Assembly: GCA_036270095.1 (NCBI GenBank) | Contig: DATBDE010000033.1 | Span: 1-19,554, forward strand | Length of the DNA stretch: 19,554 nucleotides | Direction of reading: 5' to 3' | DNA from: DATBDE01 sp036270095 | GTDB lineage: Bacteria > Actinomycetota > Thermoleophilia > Solirubrobacterales > Solirubrobacteraceae | Shown: one piece after another, positions 1-8,397 of the stretch | Numbering within the stretch: position 1 is the stretch's first letter | Layout of the letters: each line of letters begins with the position of its first letter | Notes under the pieces: model-generated | The model's database searches: none | Told to the model about the DNA's origin: nothing | The model's input: only the letters and a program-made list of their open reading frames with translations | Translations under genes and position numbers: made by a program

Positions 1-538
1 CCTCGACCACGAGCAGCGGCCGGCGGGCCCGCAGGACCTCGCGCGCGCCGCTCAGCGCAGGCGGTCGGCGCCCTCGGCGTCGAGCTTGACCAGGCCGGGC
101 GGCAGGAGGCCGTCGCGGGCGATGAGGCGGTCGAGGGCGAGGGTCGCGAGGGCGATCGGGCTCGTGCCCCGCTCGGGGTTGCGGCGCTCGCCGATCGGGC
201 CGCGATCGTAGAGCGAGTGCGTGAGCGGGTGGCGGTAGCGGCGCAGGGTGGCCGGTCCGTCGCTGTCGGCGATCGCCAAGGCGAGCACGGTGACGTTGTC
301 GAGGCCGCGCACGTTGTCGCGCAGGTACGCGCGCGGCGCGTCGGCGCGTCGGCGCGTCGGCGGGCTCGAAGGCGTAGACGTGCCGCGCGCCCGGGGCCCA
401 GTGCAGCGTGTGGAAGCCGAAGCTCGCACCGATGTCATAGACCACCGGCGGCGGCCGCCCCTCGAGCAGACGGTCGACCCAGGCCAGCACGTTGCGCTCG
501 TAGTCGGGCCCCACGGCCGCGGCCATGTCCGCGTCCAT
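1..538 (-). CDS. FkbM-family SAM-dependent methyltransferase, frame-disrupted and cut by the window edge
   Basis: Read from an ATG at 538, the N-terminal half has the SAM-binding motif I (VVYDIGASFGFHT) and then HVYAFEP, as in FkbM methyltransferases, which O-methylate sugars or small molecules. The next part (LRDNVRGLDNVTVLALAIADSDG, here split by a shift: LRDNVRGL then DNVTVLALAIADSDG) lies in another frame, ending VKLDAEGAD before a TGA at 52-54. The last part, SGAREVLRARRPLLVVE, is back in the first frame and runs off the window. The first shift falls in a tandem 8-bp repeat (335-362); removing two repeat copies gives the canonical spacing FEP-x7-L-x2-N. The second, near 57-62, is repaired by one extra C. 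The gene is divergent from the glycosyltransferase with 44 bp between, so a surface-glycan role is inferred. The family call is firm; functionality is open. Confidence 0.75.
   Translation of the reverse strand, partial: MDADMAAAVGPDYERNVLAWVDRLLEGRPPPVVYDIGASFGFHTLHWAPGARHVYAFEPADAPTRRRAARVPARQRARPRQRHRARLGDRRQRRTGHPAPLPPPAHALALRSRPDRRAPQPRAGHEPDRPRDPRPRPPHRPRRPPAARPGQARRRGRRPPALSGAREVLRARRPLLVVE
335..362. repeat. Tandem 8-bp repeat inside the FkbM gene
   Basis: Three perfect copies of GGCGCGTC (335-342, 343-350, 351-358) are followed by a half copy (GGCG). The unit is not a multiple of three, so each gain or loss changes the reading frame of the methyltransferase. One copy or four copies would join the two conserved halves in frame; the three copies seen here do not. 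Confidence 0.9.
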
Positions 539-582
539 GCGCCACGGGGCGGTAGTAGGGTCCGGCGGCCGGCACGAGGGGA

Positions 583-1290
583 ATGGTGGCCGATCCCGAC
601 ATCTGCGTGGTGGTCCCCTCGCACGAGCGGCCGCGGCTGCTCGGGCGCCTGCTCGACGCGCTCGCCGCGCAGCGGCTGCACCGCGCCCGCTGGGAGGCGG
701 TCGTCGTGCACGACTGCGGGCTCGACGGGACCGAGGAGCTCCTGCGCGAGCACCCGCTGACCGCCGCCGGCGTCCTGCGCCACCACTCGCTGCCGCCGGG
801 CACCGGCACGGCCGCCCGGATGCGCAACGTCGGGTGGTGGGCGGCGCGGGGCCGCTTCGTCGCCTTCACCGACGACGACTGCCGCCCCGACCCCGGCTGG
901 GTGGGCGCGGCACTGGCGGTGGCTGCGGAGCACCCGTGGACGATCGTCCAGGGCCGCGCCGAACCCGACGCGGTCGACCCGTCGCTGGCGCGCCGCGGCT
1001 CGCTGCGGCGCACCATGCGCATCGCACCTCCGACCAAAGAGGCGGAGACCTGCAACATGGTCTATCCGCGCGACTTGCTCGAGGCCCTCGACGGGTTCGA
1101 CGAGCGCTTCCGGCACGCGGGCGAGGACGTCGACCTCGCCTACCGGGCCAAGGCCGCCGGCGCCGGGCACCTAGCCGCGCCCGACCTCGTCGTGCGCCAC
1201 GCCACCGAGTACCCGCGCCTGCGCGAGCGCCTGCGCGACACCCGCAAGTCGGCCGAGCTGGCCGAGGTCGTGCGCCGCCACCCCGACTAG
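583..1290 (+). CDS. Family 2 glycosyltransferase (GT-A fold)
   Basis: The protein of 235 residues starts with the GT2 nucleotide-binding strand (ICVVVPSHERP, residues 7-17). It has a metal-binding acidic cluster in FTDDDCRPDPGW (DDD at 97-99) and a GEDVDLAYR segment (180-188) that supplies the usual catalytic-base region. It should transfer a sugar from a nucleotide sugar to a cell-envelope acceptor at the cytoplasmic face; no membrane segment is seen and the acceptor is unknown. ATG at 583 sits directly after GAGGGGA (576-582), so the GTG at 586 is an equally possible start. The stop lies 3 bp before the ABC exporter start, so the two are probably co-transcribed, which suggests the sugar-modified product is exported. 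The length is short but complete for a minimal GT2 domain. Confidence 0.85.
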   Translation: MVADPDICVVVPSHERPRLLGRLLDALAAQRLHRARWEAVVVHDCGLDGTEELLREHPLTAAGVLRHHSLPPGTGTAARMRNVGWWAARGRFVAFTDDDCRPDPGWVGAALAVAAEHPWTIVQGRAEPDAVDPSLARRGSLRRTMRIAPPTKEAETCNMVYPRDLLEALDGFDERFRHAGEDVDLAYRAKAAGAGHLAAPDLVVRHATEYPRLRERLRDTRKSAELAEVVRRHPD

Positions 1291-1293
1291 GCG

Positions 1294-4200
1294 ATGCGAT
1301 CCCGCTCGCTGCTCCTCGCGCTCCTCCGGCCCCACCGGCGGAAGCTGATCTGGCTCGCGATCCTCGCCGTGCTCGGTGTGGTCGACGGCGTCGCCGCGCC
1401 GTTGCTCGCGGGCGGCGCGGTGACCGCGATCGAGGACGGCGACAAGGACCGGATCTACCTGATCGCGGGCGGAATCGCGCTCGTCGCCGTGTTCGGCGCC
1501 GGCGTGGCGGTGGCCGCCGCGCGGATGGCCACAGGCGTCAACGTCGCCGTCGTCGCCAACCTGCGCCGCCGCATGTTCGATCACCTGCTCCGGCTGGATC
1601 AGTCCTTCTTCGACCGCCAGGAGGCCGGGCAACTCGTCTCGCGCCTGAGCGGCGAGCTCAACGGCATCTCGCAGTTCCTCGGCCTGTCGCTGGCCTACAT
1701 CGGCAAGGCGGTGCTGACCATCCTTGGCTCAGCCGTCGTCATGTTCGCGCTCGACTGGAGGCTGGCCGCGGTCGCCTTGGCGCCGCTCCTGGGCACGATG
1801 GTGTGCGCGCTGCGGTACCCGGGGCGGATCCGTTCGGTGCTCATCGCCGCGCGCCAGCGCTTGGCCGAGGCGTCCGGCCTGGCGGCCGAGAACATCGCCG
1901 GCGTGCGCGTCGTCCGCGCCTTCGCGCGGGAGGCGGCCGAGCAGGCGCGCTTCGAAAAGCTCAGCGCCGGAGCGCTCGCGGCCACGCTGCGGGTCAACCG
2001 AGTGCAGTCGCGCTACACGGCCCTGATGACGTTGTTCCCGGCCCTGGGGCTGTTCGCGGTGCTGCTCTACGGCGGCAACCTGGCCCTCTCCGACAACGGC
2101 ATCAGCAACGGCGAGTGGGTGACGTTCTTCGCCTTCCTCATGCTGCTCATCCCGCCAGCGGAAGCGCTCGGGGGGTGGCTGACCTCGGCCCAGACCGCGC
2201 TGGCCACCATGGACCGCGTGCGCCAGATCCTCGAGATCGAGCCGACGATCCTCGACCGGCCCGACGCGGCGGCGCTGGGCCACGGCGACGCGACCGCCCT
2301 ACGCGACGTCGGCTTCGCCTACCTCGGCGCGGCGCCGGCGCTGCGCGACGTCGACCTCGCGGTGCCGGACGGGCGCACGCTGGCGATCGTCGGGCCCACC
2401 GGAGCCGGGAAGTCCACGCTGCTCACGCTGGTCAACCGGCTCTACGACGTCGACCGCGGCAGCGTCGAGGTCGCGGGCACCGACGTCCGCGCGGTGCGGC
2501 TGAGCGCGTTGCGCCGCGCGGTGGCGATCGCCGACCGCAGAGCTTCCTCGTCTACGGGACGATCAGAGAGAACATCACGTACGGGCGCCCCGACGCCAGC
2601 GATGCGGAGGTGGAGGCGGCCGCGGCGGCGGCCCAGCTGCCGCGGACGCTGGACGTCATGGACGCCGGCCTGGACACCGACGTGGGCGAGGCCGGCCTCG
2701 CGCTCTCGGGCGGCCAGCGCGAGCGCGTCGCCATCGCCCGGGCGCTGCTGGTCGAGCCGCGGGTGCTCGCGCTCGACAACGCCACCAGCAACCTCGATGC
2801 CCGTACCGAGACGGCGCTGCTGGCCGAGCTGCGCCGCTCCGCCCCGGACCGGGCCACGCTGTTCGTCAGCGACCGCCCGGCCACGATCGCCGCCGCCGAC
2901 GAGGTCGCCATGCTGGAAGGCGGCGTCATCACCGCACGCGGCGCCCACCGCGAGCTGCTGGCCGAGAACGCGCGCTACCGGCGCCTGGCCTCGGTCGCCG
3001 ACGTCGACGAGCTCCAGGCCCAGGCGCGCGGGACGGAGGCGCCCGCAACCGCCGCGCCTGCCCCGCCCCGCGCTCCGGCGGCCGCGCACCGTTCGCGGCA
3101 TCCGGCCGTGCCCGCGCCCCCCGCAGGCTCGGAGAGCCAGCCCCGCCGCGCGTTCGCGGGCGTGCTCGCGCTGCTGCGCCGGCAGGGCGTGCGGCCGTGG
3201 GCGGCGCTCGCCGCCGTCGTCGTCGGCACCGTGGCCAGCCTGGTGCCGCCCTACCTGGCCGGGCAGGCGGTCAACGACGTGCTCGAGCGCGACTCCTCCG
3301 CGCGGCTGGACGACCTCTGCATCGTGCTCGGGCTGAGCGTGCTCGTGCTCGGGGTCGCCACCTACGCCCAGACCCGGGTCCTGGGCGAGGTCGGGCAGTT
3401 CTTCCTGCGCGACCTGCGCGAGCGCGCCTTCGCACACCTGCAGCGACTGCCCATCTCCTTCTTTGACCGCACCCGGACCGGCACGCTGATCTCCCGCCTG
3501 GCCAACGACATGGCCGCGCTCAACGCGCTCGTGCTCGGCGGCATGGCGCTGCTGCTCTCGAGCACGCTGACCATCGGCGGCACCTTCATCGTGCTGTTCG
3601 CCATCGACGCCGAGCTCGCGCTCATCGTCCTGGCCATCATCCCGTCCTCGCCGTGCTCGGCGTGCTGCTGCAACGCCGCGCGCGCGAGCCGCTGCGCGGG
3701 GCGCGTGAGGCGGCGACCCAGCAGATCGCCGTGCTCGAGGAGACGGTCACCGGTATCCGTACCGTGCGCTCATTCGCCCAGGAGGAGCGCCACCGGAAGC
3801 GGTTCGACGAGCTCAACGAGCGCCAGCGCGACCTGTTCGGCCAGGGGCAGCGCACGATCGTGACCTTCCAGTCGCTGGCGCTCGGCGCCGGGATGCTGCT
3901 GATCGCCGTGGTGGTGGCGGTCGCAGGGGCGCAGTCCGTCTCCGGCGGGGTCGCGGTCGGTACCGTGGTCTCGTTCATGGCCTACCTGCGCCTTGCCTTC
4001 GCGCCGCTGCCCGACCTGGCCAGCGCCGCGGGCCAGGGCGCGCAGGCGCGGATATCGCTCGCGCACATCTTCGGCCTGCTGACCGAGCCGGTGGCCGACG
4101 ACGACCGGCCCGGGGCGGTGGAGCTCGTCCGCCTGGCCGGCGACCTGCGCTTCGAGAGCGTCGACTTCGCCTACCGCGACGGCGAGCCGGTGCTCAAGGA

Positions 4201-4875
4201 CGTCGATCTCGACGTGCCGGCGGGCGCGACGGTCGCTGTGGTGGGCGAAAGCGGCGCCGGAAGACGACGCTGGTCCGCCTGGCGCTGCGCTTCTACGACC
4301 CCCAGGCCGGCCGCGTGTCCGTCGATGGCCACGACCTGCGCGACATCCATTCCCACTCACTGCGCGACCAGGTCGGCTTCGTCCCCCAGGAGTCGTTCCT
4401 GTTCTCGGGCACCGTGCGCGACAACATCGCCTTCGCCAGCCCCGAGGCGACGGACGAGGAGATCCGCGCAGCGGCGACCACGGTCTGCGCGCTCGACGTG
4501 CTCGAGCGCCTGCCCCAGGGCCTCGACACCCCCGTGGGCGAGGGCGGGACGACGCTGTCGGCGGGTGAGAACCAGCTCATCGCGCTGGCGCGAGTGGTGC
4601 TGGCCGACCCGCGCCTGGTCATCCTCGACGAGGCCACCGGCTGCTTCGACGCCGAGACCGAGAGCGAGATCCAGGCCGGACTCGAGCGCTTCCTCGCCTC
4701 GCGCACCGCGCTCGTGGTCGCTCACCGCCTGACCACCGTGCGCGACGCGGACAGGATCGTCGCGCTCGAGGACGGCCGCGTGGTCGAGTCGGGCACGCAC
4801 GACGAGCTGCTCGCGGCCGGCGGGCTCTACCAAGCGCTCTACGCGGCCTGGACCCAGGCCGGCGCGGTGGCCTAG
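1294..4875 (+). CDS. Single-chain (fused) asymmetric ABC exporter, TMD-NBD-TMD-NBD, with three apparent single-base frameshifts
   Basis: After correcting three 1-bp losses (about 2534-2538, 3649 and 4258-4261) this reads as one protein of about 1194 residues. TMD1 spans about 1-330. NBD1 has Walker A GPTGAGKST (K373), signature LSGGQ (471-475), but Asn496 in place of the catalytic Glu (VLALDNATSNLD) and Asp527 in place of the switch His. An Ala/Pro-rich linker (about 570-618) leads without a stop into TMD2 (about 618-930). NBD2 has Walker A GESGAGKTT (K991), a degenerate signature LSAGE (1089-1093), Glu1114 and His1145. This is the split expected of heterodimeric exporters such as TM287/288: one dead site (NBD1 core plus NBD2 signature) and one live site. 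Bacterial exporters are usually two half-size proteins, so fusion is notable. The substrate is unknown; the adjoining glycosyltransferase hints at a lipid or glycan. The shifts probably are sequence errors because they break Walker A and the Q-loop. Confidence 0.85.
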
Positions 4876-5817
4876 CCGGCCCGCAGGCACACCGCCTCGA
4901 GCGCGGGCAGGGCCGCGTGCACGGCGGCCAGGCGCAGCAGCGCCTTGCGCCGGTACCGCGCCAGCCGCTCCGCGGGCGCGTTGGACCACGGCTGCGCGCA
5001 CACGTACACGACACCCTCGACCCAGTGCGCGAGCGACAGCGCCGGGATCGCCCCGCCGCTCCTCCTCGCGCAGCGGCATGGCCGCCAGGTAGCCGGCGAG
5101 GATCGCCCTCCCGCGGCGCAGGTCGACGCCGCCGTCGCGGCGTGTGACCTCGATGCCGAACGGCACGGCCACCTCGCGGGGCAGCAGGTCGACCGCCAGC
5201 CGGTCGAAGTCGATCACGGCCGCCGCGTTCGTCTCGGCGTCGAAGAGCACGTTGCCGTCGTTCAGGTCGCGGTGGAGGTACTGGCGCCGAACCGCGTCGA
5301 GGTCCAGCCGCTGCAGCCGCTCCGCGGCGGCGTCGGCGGCGCGCGCCACGGCGTCGGCGCAGCCGCAGGCGTCGTGGTCACGCAGCCGGGCGGCGAGCGC
5401 GGCGAGGTCGGTGGCAGCGACCGGCGCGTGCGGGGGGGTGCGGGCAAGGGCCGCGTCCAGCCGGCCCGCCAGCACGCCGAACGCCTCGCGGCTGCCGTCC
5501 AGCGCGCACGCCCTTGCCGTCCTCCCGGGCAGCGCGCGGTACGCCCACCCCAGCCCGACCGACAGCGCGAACGGCTCGTCGGCCAGCGGCCGCGGCACCG
5601 CCACAGCGCGCGGCCGCAGCGCGCGCAGCACCCGCAGCCGCTGCACGAGCTCGTCGCGCGCCTCGCGCGGCGCGAGCTTGACCACGACCGGCCCGGCCAG
5701 GAAGGTCGCCCGCCTCAGCCCGGCCGGCGGGCGCCGCAGGCGCCCGACCTCGACGCCGAAGGGCGCCAACGCCGCGCGCAGCTCGCGCGCGAGGGAGGGG
5801 GCGACGGACCGGGGCAT
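4872..5817 (-). CDS. APH-type small-molecule phosphotransferase, one frameshift near the C-terminus
   Basis: This is an aminoglycoside-phosphotransferase-fold kinase of about 314 residues. It has the nucleotide-binding lysine in VVVKLAP (K47), the Brenner motif HRDLNDGN (H182, D184, N189) and the metal-binding VIDFD (D203). After PLREEERR the frame is lost; deleting one G from a run of four near 5050 restores a C-terminal helix (IPALSLAHWVEGVVYV, then RYRRKALLRLAAVHAAL) ending at TAG 4874-4872. The ATG at 5817 was preferred because an upstream in-frame ATG at 5877 would overlap the divergent aldo/keto reductase. Its stop overlaps the exporter stop on the opposite strand. The substrate cannot be read from the sequence; homoserine/choline/sugar kinases and antibiotic kinases share this fold, and nothing here specifically indicates resistance. 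Confidence 0.8.
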
Positions 5818-5839
5818 GTGGACAGTAGCCTGACGCCGG

Positions 5840-6796
5840 ATGCTCGCGACGGTCCGCCTCGCCGGCCTCGACGCCACGGAGATCGGGCTCGGCCTTGCCG
5901 CGCTCGGCCGGCCCGGCTACATCAACCTCGGCCGCGACGAGGACCTGGGCGCGGACCGCTCCGTGCGGGCACTCGAGCACCGCACGCACGAGGTGCTGGA
6001 CGCCGCCCACGCCGCCGGCGTGCGCTACTTCGACGCCGCGCGCTCCTACGGCCGCGCCGAGGAGTTCCTCGGCTCGTGGCTGCGCAGCCGCGACATCGAG
6101 CCCGGCTCGGTGACGGTGGGCTCGAAGTGGGGCTACACCTACGTGGCCGACTGGCAGATCGACGCCGACCCGGCCGAGGTCAAGGACCACTCGGTCGCCA
6201 CCTTCCGTCGGCAGGTGGACGAGACCCGGAGTCTGATCGGGCCCTGGCTGTCGCTGTACCAGATCCACTCCGCGACGGTCGAGACCGGCGTGCTCGAGGA
6301 CCCGGCGGTGCTGGACGCGCTGGCCGAGCTGGGGGCGAGCGGCGTGGCCGTGGGGCTGACCACCTCCGGCACGGGCCAGGCCGAGACCATCGACCGCGCG
6401 CTGGCCGTCGGCGGCTTCGACACCGTCCAGTCCACCTACAACGTGCTCGAGCGCGCCGCCGGGCCGGCGCTGCGGCGCGCCCACGACGCCGGCCTCGGGG
6501 TGCTGATCAAGGAGGCGCTGGCCAACGGCCGGCTGACCGCGCACGGCGACGTCGCGCCGCTGCTGCGCGCGGCGGAGCGGGTGGGCGCGGCGCCCGACGC
6601 GCTCGCGCTGGCCGCCGTGCTGGCCGAGCCCTGGGTCGACGTCGCGCTCAGCGGCGCGGCGAGCGTCGACCAGCTCGAGAGCAACCTCGTCGCCGCGGAG
6701 CTCGACTTCACCCCGGACCTGGCCGACGCGCTGGCCGGGCTGGCCGAGCCCAGCGACGAGTACTGGTCGGAGCGCTCGGCGCTCAGCTGGGCGTAG
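5840..6796 (+). CDS. Aldo/keto reductase
   Basis: This protein of 318 residues has the full AKR catalytic tetrad: Asp65 and Tyr70 in YFDAARSYG, Lys96 in GSKWG and His143 in YQIHSA. It should be a cytoplasmic NADPH-dependent (beta/alpha)8-barrel reductase of an aldehyde or ketone. The Ala-Gly-rich C-terminal third retains the usual cofactor-binding region (VALSGAASVDQLESN). The length is normal. The ATG at 5840 lies 22 bp from the divergent phosphotransferase start, so a promoter would overlap that gene. It converges on the epimerase gene with a 14-bp overlap. The natural substrate is not evident; a role in reducing three-carbon carbonyls is possible given the downstream cluster but is unsupported. 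Confidence 0.88.
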   Translation: MLATVRLAGLDATEIGLGLAALGRPGYINLGRDEDLGADRSVRALEHRTHEVLDAAHAAGVRYFDAARSYGRAEEFLGSWLRSRDIEPGSVTVGSKWGYTYVADWQIDADPAEVKDHSVATFRRQVDETRSLIGPWLSLYQIHSATVETGVLEDPAVLDALAELGASGVAVGLTTSGTGQAETIDRALAVGGFDTVQSTYNVLERAAGPALRRAHDAGLGVLIKEALANGRLTAHGDVAPLLRAAERVGAAPDALALAAVLAEPWVDVALSGAASVDQLESNLVAAELDFTPDLADALAGLAEPSDEYWSERSALSWA

Positions 6797-7793
6797 CGGG
6801 CGCGGCCACGCTGGTGACCAGGCCCTCGTCCACGGCCCAGCGCACGGTCCGGCCGAGCGTGTTCTCGGGCGCCGTGTAGCGCAGGCCGAGCTCGCGGGCG
6901 GCGCGGCTGCCGTCGTAGACGTGGCCGTGCAGCAGCGTGCGCACCATCTGGCGGCACAGCGGCGGCCGCCGGCGCGCGACCTTGCCGACGCCCTCGGCGA
7001 CCACGCCGGCGACGCGCGCCACCCACGGGCGCAGCATGCGCGGGTGCCGCTCGACCCCGACGACCCGCGCGATCAGCGCCAGCGCCTCGCGCGTGGTCAG
7101 CGTCACCCCGTTGAGCAGGTAGCGCTCGCCGGCCGCCCCGCGCTGCGCCGCCAGGACGTGGCCCTCGACGCAGTCGTCGATGTCGACCAGGCTGATGTTC
7201 GTGGCCAGGAAGACGTTCAGGCGCCCGTCGACGAGGGCCAGCAGGATGCGGCCCGTGCCGCTGGCCCGCCCCGGCCCCTGCACCGAGGACGGGTTCACGC
7301 ACACCGCCTCGATGCCGTGCGCGCGGGCCGTCGCCAGCACCGCCTCCTCGCCGTCGTGCTTGGAGCGCTCGTAGTCGGACAGGAACCAGCCCCGGTGCGG
7401 CGAGCCCTCCGAGCCGACCGTGCCCGTCACCTCGCCCAGCGACGCGGCCGAGGACGTGTGCACCACGCGCCCCACCTCGGCCCGCGCCGCCGCCCGCACG
7501 ACCGTCGCCGCGCCGTCGACGTTGGCGCGGTACATCGCGCCGCGGTCGCGCGGGCAGAGCTCGTTGACCCCGGCCACGTTGTAGACCAGCCCGGCGCCCG
7601 CCATCGCCCGCGCGAGGCCGTCCTCGTCGAGCAGCCCGCCGCGCACGCTGCGCGCGCCCAGCTCCTCCAGCGTGGCCGCGGCCTCGTCCGAACGGGCCAG
7701 CCCCACCACCGTGTCGCCGTCCGCCACGAGCCGCGCGACGAGCGCCCTGCCGATGACTCCGCTGCCCCCGGTGACGAAGACCGGCGCGGGCAT
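6783..7793 (-). CDS. NAD(P)-dependent epimerase/dehydratase (extended SDR, dihydroflavonol-reductase-like)
   Basis: The N-terminus has the Rossmann glycine motif TGGSGVIG (G9, G12, G15), followed by the SDR triad: serines in HTSSAASLG (114-115) and YERSK (Y141, K145). It has 336 residues, normal for an extended SDR, with a small variable C-terminal substrate domain. It resembles dihydroflavonol-4-reductase or 3-beta-HSD-like bacterial homologues, often called NAD-dependent epimerases. Its ATG directly follows the pgsA-like stop codon, so translation is likely coupled, and it is the last gene of the minus-strand run. It overlaps the 3' end of the convergent aldo/keto reductase by 14 bp. The substrate is unknown. 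Confidence 0.87.
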   Translation of the reverse strand: MPAPVFVTGGSGVIGRALVARLVADGDTVVGLARSDEAAATLEELGARSVRGGLLDEDGLARAMAGAGLVYNVAGVNELCPRDRGAMYRANVDGAATVVRAAARAEVGRVVHTSSAASLGEVTGTVGSEGSPHRGWFLSDYERSKHDGEEAVLATARAHGIEAVCVNPSSVQGPGRASGTGRILLALVDGRLNVFLATNISLVDIDDCVEGHVLAAQRGAAGERYLLNGVTLTTREALALIARVVGVERHPRMLRPWVARVAGVVAEGVGKVARRRPPLCRQMVRTLLHGHVYDGSRAARELGLRYTAPENTLGRTVRWAVDEGLVTSVAAPATPS

Positions 7794-8372
7794 CTATCCG
7801 GCGCGGCGCAGCGCGGCCGAGTAGCGCAGGAAGTAGTCGATCCCTGTGGCGATGGTGAGGACTGCGGCCACGAGCATCGCCCACTGGTCCAGGTAGGCGG
7901 GGCCGATCTTGTCCCCGGGCCGGAGGATGGCGAGCAGGATGGCCACGAACTGCGCCGTGGCCTTGGCCTTGCCGCCGGGCGAGGGCGCGAACACGGTGCC
8001 GTCGGCGGCGGCGACGCCACGCAGGCCGAGGATGGCGATCTCGCGGGCGACGATCGCGGCGGCCAGCCACGGCGAGGCGCGGCCGACCGCGACCAGCGCC
8101 ATGAGCACGACGGTCACCAGCAGCTTGTCGGCGGTGGTGTCCAGGAACGAGCCGAGCTTGCTCGTCACCTTCCAGCGGCGCGCGAGGTAGCCGTCGACGA
8201 AGTCGGTGGCGGCGGCCAGTGCGAACAGCCCCGCGGCCACGGCGTCGGCGGTATCCCCGCCGGAGAGGACGAGCGCCATGACCACCGGCGCGAGCGCGAT
8301 CCGCAGCGACGTGGCACCGAGGAGCAGCCGGGAGGACCGGAAGGCGCGCGCACTCGTCGTCCGGGTCGCCAC
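7794..8372 (-). CDS. pgsA: CDP-alcohol phosphatidyltransferase, probably CDP-diacylglycerol-glycerol-3-phosphate phosphatidyltransferase
   Basis: This integral membrane protein of 192 residues has the diagnostic DG-x2-AR-x8-G-x3-D-x3-D signature (D60, G61, A64, R65, G74, D78, D82). Several hydrophobic segments follow (about 26-55, 84-96, 103-120, 135-147 and 158-175). PgsA joins glycerol-3-phosphate to CDP-diacylglycerol to give phosphatidylglycerolphosphate, the first committed step to phosphatidylglycerol and cardiolipin. The GTG at 8372 is the best start; no ATG is available upstream in frame. It starts 25 bp after the dhaM stop in the same direction. Family membership is firm. The choice of PgsA over phosphatidylinositol-phosphate or cardiolipin synthase relies on length and context with glycerol kinase, so it is less sure. 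Confidence 0.82.
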   Translation of the reverse strand: MATRTTSARAFRSSRLLLGATSLRIALAPVVMALVLSGGDTADAVAAGLFALAAATDFVDGYLARRWKVTSKLGSFLDTTADKLLVTVVLMALVAVGRASPWLAAAIVAREIAILGLRGVAAADGTVFAPSPGGKAKATAQFVAILLAILRPGDKIGPAYLDQWAMLVAAVLTIATGIDYFLRYSAALRRAG

Positions 8373-8397
8373 GGGGCGGCAACGGTAGCAATGGGGT

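Noticed and set aside
3100..3200. Separate start of a second half-size ABC transporter
   Set aside because: There is no stop after the first NBD, no ribosome-binding site, and no convincing start before TMD2, so a fused protein is simpler.
525..3863. A very long plus-strand open frame of about 1,112 codons starting inside the FkbM gene
   Set aside because: Its first two thirds are Arg/Ala-rich out-of-frame sequence. Only the part after about 2535 is real, as the continuation of the ABC exporter after a frameshift.
4872..5817. Aminoglycoside resistance gene
   Set aside because: Only the generic APH fold motifs are present; nothing in sequence or context indicates antibiotic specificity.
4357..5877. 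A 506-codon minus-strand frame covering the phosphotransferase and the exporter 3' end
   Set aside because: Only residues from the ATG at 5817 to the shift near 5050 match a kinase; the rest is antisense to the well-conserved NBD2.
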